From positions 248,001 to 312,000 of the forward strand of contig CAINNJ010000008.1 of NCBI GenBank assembly GCA_903851195.1: 64,000 nt of DNA. The letters are read 5' to 3'. The notes beneath the pieces are model-generated. The model made no database searches. It was not told the DNA's origin and saw only the letters and a program-made list of their open reading frames with translations. The number at the start of each line of letters is the position of its first letter. The stretch's first letter is position 1. The DNA is from an uncultured Acidobacteriia bacterium. GTDB lineage: Bacteria; Acidobacteriota; Terriglobia; Bryobacterales; Bryobacteraceae. This document shows, piece by piece, positions 60,454 to 64,000 of the stretch. Both the position numbers and the translations under genes were made by a program.

Positions 60454-60912
60454 ATGAACACCAACAGCAGACGCAAATTTCTCGGCCGCACCGCCGTGGC
60501 CGCCACCGCTGCCGCAGCCGTCGCGACGCCCGCCGCGGCGCAGGAAAAGCCGGTCAAACGGGTGATCCGCAAGGGCCCGAAGCCGGAAAAGACGCCGCTG
60601 TTCAACGGCACGGTGGCGTACGGCAACCTGCTGTTCATCGCGGGTGTGGGATATCACAAAGAAGGCGATATCAAGGTGCACACCAAAGCGGTGCTCGACC
60701 AGATTAAAGACCAGCTGGAAGCCGCCGGATCGTCCATGAACAAGGTGCTGAAGTGCAACGTGTACCTGAACGATCTGAAAGATTATGCGGCAATGAACGA
60801 AGTCTTTCTGGGCAGCTTCGGCGACGAACCGCCGGTCCGCACCACCATCGCGGCGCCCGGCGGCATCCCCGGCAATTCGCTGGTGGAAATCGACGTCATC
60901 GCCTGCATTTAA
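60454..60912 (+). CDS. Tat-exported RidA-family protein
   Basis: A 152-residue RidA protein with a twin-arginine signal (NSRRKFLGRTAVAATAAAA) ending AAA|Q30. The core matches RidA: LLFIAGVGYHKEGDI, VLKCNVYLNDLKDYAAMNEV and PPVRTTIAAPG, in which the Arg that binds the substrate carboxylate is kept. RidA proteins usually act in the cytosol on reactive imines, so an exported copy is unusual. It lies between the amidohydrolase and a thioredoxin gene. A GGAG precedes the ATG. Confidence 0.92.
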   Translation: MNTNSRRKFLGRTAVAATAAAAVATPAAAQEKPVKRVIRKGPKPEKTPLFNGTVAYGNLLFIAGVGYHKEGDIKVHTKAVLDQIKDQLEAAGSSMNKVLKCNVYLNDLKDYAAMNEVFLGSFGDEPPVRTTIAAPGGIPGNSLVEIDVIACI

Positions 60913-60916
60913 GCGT

Positions 60917-61345
60917 ATGATTCGCGCCTGCCCTGCCTGCGGCTCGAAAAACCGGGTGCCGGCCAAACACCTCGCGCACACCGGCCGCTGCGGCTCCTGC
61001 AAAGCGCCGCTGCCGCCGCTGAGCGAACCGCTCGACGTGGATGAAGCGGAGTTCGCGGGCATCGTGCAGGACGCCACGGTGCCTGTTCTGATCGACTTCT
61101 GGGCGGATTGGTGCGGCCCCTGCCGCGCCGCCGCGCCGGAGGTGCATGCGCTGGCCAAAGAGATGGCGGGCAAGCTGATCGTGCTGAAGGTCGACACGGA
61201 ACGGAACCCTGGCCTATCCGCGCAGTACCGAGTACAGTCCATCCCGAACTTCATGTTGATGAAGAACGGGCGCGTGGTGCAGCAGCGCGCCGGGTTCGGG
61301 GGCCGCGCGGAAATGCGGCACTGGCTGGAATCGGGGGGAGCTTGA
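60917..61345 (+). CDS. trxC: Zinc-ribbon thioredoxin (TrxC-like)
   Basis: A 142-residue cytosolic thioredoxin of the thioredoxin-2 type. The N-terminal zinc ribbon has Cys5, Cys8, Cys25 and Cys28. The redox site is WCGPC (Cys66, Cys69) and the cis-Pro loop is in VQSIPNFML. The start is four bases after the RidA stop, so the genes are probably co-transcribed. Its stop overlaps the start of the helicase gene. Confidence 0.94.
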   Translation: MIRACPACGSKNRVPAKHLAHTGRCGSCKAPLPPLSEPLDVDEAEFAGIVQDATVPVLIDFWADWCGPCRAAAPEVHALAKEMAGKLIVLKVDTERNPGLSAQYRVQSIPNFMLMKNGRVVQQRAGFGGRAEMRHWLESGGA

Positions 61346-64000
61346 AGTCTGGCCGCGACAGTGCAATCGTTTTGCCTGCACTGGTGGACCCGGCAATCGC
61401 GGACGACCTTACTCTTCACGCCGCCTATCGCGACCGGAAACTGCTGATCTGGGGCGCCTGCCCGCCGAAGAAGACACCGCCGCGCATCCTGCCTTTTGCA
61501 GTGAAGTCCGCGCGTGTGAGTCGGGCTATCGGGCACGTGGCGGATACCGTTCCGGCGGTGTGGTCGAAAGCAACGCTCTGGGTTCCCGCGCGCAAAGGCC
61601 ACGCCATCGGCCTCTCCGAGCCATCACAGCTGGATGAAACGGTGCAGCCTTGGCTGGTGGACACGGCCATTCTGGACGCGGGCAATGCGTTCTATTTTCT
61701 GCACGCCTGCAACCGGTTCCCCGCGGCCGGAATCTCGGGAACCAGGCTTTCGCCCGCCATGCGTTACTGGGCCGCGGCGCTGCGGTTTGTCGCGAATCTG
61801 GCCGGCCGCAATCGCCTGCTGCCTTCGGTCGCGGCGGAGGGCGAAGTCTTTCATGCGCGCTGGAAAACCGTGCTCGCCGCGCCGGACCGCTTTTCGCTTC
61901 ATCAGCTCGCGCAGGCCATGCCGCCTTCCGCGCGCGCCGTCACGGTGGAAACCGGCGGCGACCGCAAACCGCCGCAGGACGACCCGGCCGTGCTGCTGAC
62001 CAGTTTCGTGGAATGGATGATGGACGTGATTCCGCGCCTGGCGAACCGGTCGGACCGGCCGCGTCCCACGCCGCGCGAGATCAACGCCGTGAACATGGCA
62101 TCCGTCTGGAACGCGCGCCTGAGTTCCATGGAGTCCATGATCCCGGCGGACCGGAAGCTGCTCGCCACCTTCCACGATCAGATCAAAGTCTGGCAGCGGC
62201 CCGCGCTGCGCGAAGCGGCTTTCCCCTGGCTGCTGCGCTTTTCGCTGCGCGAGCCGGCGGAGGGAATGGACGACAGTTCCTGGCAGTTAGAGTATCTGCT
62301 CGAGCCTGCAAACGGGGGCGAACCTGTGCAGGTTTCCGACGCCGGTCTGGACGCGGCGGACCAAAAACATCTGTCGCGGCTTCTGGCCCGCGCCGCCACC
62401 GTTTTCCCCGGCATCCGCGACGATGCCGGCAGCTTCCCTCTCGACGTGACCGGCGCGTTCCGCTTCCTCACGGAGACCAGAACAGCGCTCGAACAGCAGG
62501 GCTTCCGCGTCGCGGTGCCGACGTGGTGGAAAAACCATGAGCAGACGGCGCAGGTGCGCGCCCGCCCGGTGATCAAAGGAACGCGCGCATCCGGAAGCAC
62601 GACGTTCTCGCTCGACGAACTGATGCGCTTCGATTGGGAAGTCGCCATCGGCGGCGAACAGTTCACGCGGGAGGAACTGGACCGGCTGGCGGAATCCACC
62701 GCGCCGCTGGTCCGCGTCCACGGCAAGTGGCTGCCGTTCGAGCCGCAGAGCATCAAGGCCGCGCTGGACCTCTGGAAGCGCGAGGCCGCGCCGGCCCGCG
62801 ATGTGATCCGCATGGCGTTCGGCGCCGTGGAAGCCCCGCCCGGCGTGCAACTGGATGAGGCGCGCGGCGAGGGCTGGGTTGGCGACCTGCTCGAAAAACT
62901 GCAGGGCCGCAGCCGCTATGAAGAGCTTCCGGTGCCCGCCGGCTTTCGAGGCACGCTGCGCCCGTATCAGGTCCGCGGCTACTCCTGGCTCTGTTTCCTG
63001 CGCGAATACGGACTGGGCGCGTGCCTGGCCGACGACATGGGTCTGGGCAAGACCGTGCAGACGCTGGCGCTGCTGGGCCATGATCGGGAGAAGGGCGTCA
63101 CGCGCCCCACCCTGCTGGTCTGTCCCACGTCCGTGGTGGGCAACTGGCGCAAAGAGACGGAGCGCTTTTCGCCCGATCTTTCCGTGCTGGTGCATCATGG
63201 CGGCGACCGCACCCGCGGCGGCGAATTCATCGAAAAAGCCCGGCAGCATGCGCTGGTGATTTCGAGCTACTCGCTGGTGCATCGCGATATCGAGGTGCTG
63301 CAGGATGTGCCCTGGGCCGGCATCATCCTCGATGAAGCCCAGAACATCAAGAACGCCGAAACGCGCCAGTCGCAGGCGGCGCGTTCTCTCAGTGCGGACT
63401 ACCGGGTCGCGCTGACCGGCACACCCGTGGAGAATAACGTGGGCGAGCTCTGGGCCATCATGGATTTCCTGAATCCGGGCATGCTCGGCACCGCCGCCGA
63501 TTTCCGCCGGCGTTTCCTGCTGCCCATCCAGAAACGCGCGGATTCGGTGGCCGCCGTGGAACTGCGCAAGCTCACCGCGCCCTTTATTCTCCGCCGTCTC
63601 AAGAGCGACAACAGCATCATTCAGGATCTGCCGCAGAAGATGGAAATGAAGGTCTACTGCAACCTGACGCCGGAGCAGGCATCGCTGTATCGCGGCGTGG
63701 TGGCGGATATGACCGGCGGCCTCGATTCCACAACGGGCATCCAGCGCAAGGGGCTGATTCTCGCCGCGCTCACGCGCCTGAAACAGGTCTGCAATCACCC
63801 GGCGCAGTTCCTGGGCGACGATTCGCCTCTGCCCGGCCGTTCCGGCAAGCTGGCGCGGCTCACGGAAATGGTGGAGGAACTGCTTTCGGAAGGCGACCGC
63901 GCGCTGATCTTCTCTCAGTTCGCCGATATGGGCGAGAAACTGCGCCGCCATCTCACCGCGACCTTCGGACAGGAGGCTTTGTTCCTGCACGGCGGCGTGC
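61342..64000 (+). CDS. SNF2-family helicase-like ATPase (C-terminus beyond window)
   Basis: The first 886 residues of a Swi2/Snf2 ATPase are visible, and the frame stays open to the window edge. Residues 1-540 are a long N-terminal region found in bacterial SNF2 proteins with a helicase-associated module. Then come Walker A (LADDMGLGKTVQTLAL near residue 563), the DEAQ box (ILDEAQNIKN near 663), ALTGTPVEN, and the start of the second RecA domain (LILAALTRLKQVCNHP, ALIFSQFADM). TTG 61342 overlaps the thioredoxin stop and follows a GGGGGGAG site. Such proteins remodel protein-nucleic acid complexes. Confidence 0.93.
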   Translation, partial: MKSGRDSAIVLPALVDPAIADDLTLHAAYRDRKLLIWGACPPKKTPPRILPFAVKSARVSRAIGHVADTVPAVWSKATLWVPARKGHAIGLSEPSQLDETVQPWLVDTAILDAGNAFYFLHACNRFPAAGISGTRLSPAMRYWAAALRFVANLAGRNRLLPSVAAEGEVFHARWKTVLAAPDRFSLHQLAQAMPPSARAVTVETGGDRKPPQDDPAVLLTSFVEWMMDVIPRLANRSDRPRPTPREINAVNMASVWNARLSSMESMIPADRKLLATFHDQIKVWQRPALREAAFPWLLRFSLREPAEGMDDSSWQLEYLLEPANGGEPVQVSDAGLDAADQKHLSRLLARAATVFPGIRDDAGSFPLDVTGAFRFLTETRTALEQQGFRVAVPTWWKNHEQTAQVRARPVIKGTRASGSTTFSLDELMRFDWEVAIGGEQFTREELDRLAESTAPLVRVHGKWLPFEPQSIKAALDLWKREAAPARDVIRMAFGAVEAPPGVQLDEARGEGWVGDLLEKLQGRSRYEELPVPAGFRGTLRPYQVRGYSWLCFLREYGLGACLADDMGLGKTVQTLALLGHDREKGVTRPTLLVCPTSVVGNWRKETERFSPDLSVLVHHGGDRTRGGEFIEKARQHALVISSYSLVHRDIEVLQDVPWAGIILDEAQNIKNAETRQSQAARSLSADYRVALTGTPVENNVGELWAIMDFLNPGMLGTAADFRRRFLLPIQKRADSVAAVELRKLTAPFILRRLKSDNSIIQDLPQKMEMKVYCNLTPEQASLYRGVVADMTGGLDSTTGIQRKGLILAALTRLKQVCNHPAQFLGDDSPLPGRSGKLARLTEMVEELLSEGDRALIFSQFADMGEKLRRHLTATFGQEALFLHGGV

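Overview
The window looks like chromosomal DNA of an Acidobacteriota member, most likely of the Solibacter/Bryobacter lineage. GC content is high and most genes are free-standing or in short operons. Several encoded families point the same way: a VWFA-related protein of the acidobacterial type, a protein of the STGPRT-motif family, two PEP-CTERM proteins, FG-GAP/CRTAC1 proteins, M1-type peptidases and LpxB (so an outer membrane with lipid A). No rRNA, tRNA, CRISPR array, phage or intact transposon was seen. The placement is by family content, not by a marker-gene tree.

Layout. 1-6.9 kb: a nitrogen-scavenging locus. A carboxylase of the urea/guanidine type and its two DUF1989 partner subunits lie on the minus strand, diverging from a three-gene ABC importer on the plus strand. 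7-13.6 kb: an accessory strip with an intact PIN/RHH toxin-antitoxin pair, a small HTH regulator coupled to a membrane protein, a broken MazEF, a broken PIN toxin beside an intact antitoxin, a RelE/ParE pair, a 93-bp tandem repeat, and decayed second copies of three pieces of neighbouring DNA. 13.6-24.4 kb: an FG-GAP protein, an M1 peptidase fold that has lost its catalytic residues and overlaps lpxB, a MaoC hotdog protein, a PEP-CTERM protein, a hexapeptide transferase, a DinB-like protein and transketolase. 24.4-38.6 kb: a three-gene minus-strand block (SGNH esterase, SDR, ThDP enzyme), a bifunctional fatty-acid oxidation enzyme, a thioredoxin-fold protein, an orphan response regulator, an ECF sigma factor overlapping a membrane protein, an amino-acid permease, threonine synthase, an intact M1 aminopeptidase and a FAH-family enzyme. 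38.7-46.8 kb: a rhomboid protease, the VWFA protein, a second response regulator, a GH3 glycosidase, a glutaminyl cyclase and a quinohaemoprotein dehydrogenase. 46.8-51.6 kb: an SMR-like protein, an LMW-phosphatase-fold protein, pdxT, pdxS and a MocR regulator, with a divergent Rid-like exported protein. 51.6-59 kb: a four-gene block (TPR, CRTAC1, alpha/alpha-toroid glycosidase, beta-helix lyase). 59-64 kb: an amidohydrolase, a Tat-exported RidA, a zinc-ribbon thioredoxin and an SNF2 helicase running off the window.

The most interesting pattern spans genes. Ten of about seventeen proteins with export signals place glutamine directly after the predicted signal-peptidase cleavage site, and the window encodes a glutaminyl cyclase, the enzyme that turns such residues into pyroglutamate. 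This resembles the Q-rule described for Bacteroidota. The cyclase gene sits 10 bp upstream of one of these proteins. Other points worth checking are the pseudo-M1 protein, the SMR protein lacking its essential Glu14, the triple Rid-like protein beside the vitamin B6 genes, and the scrambled duplications between 10 and 15 kb.
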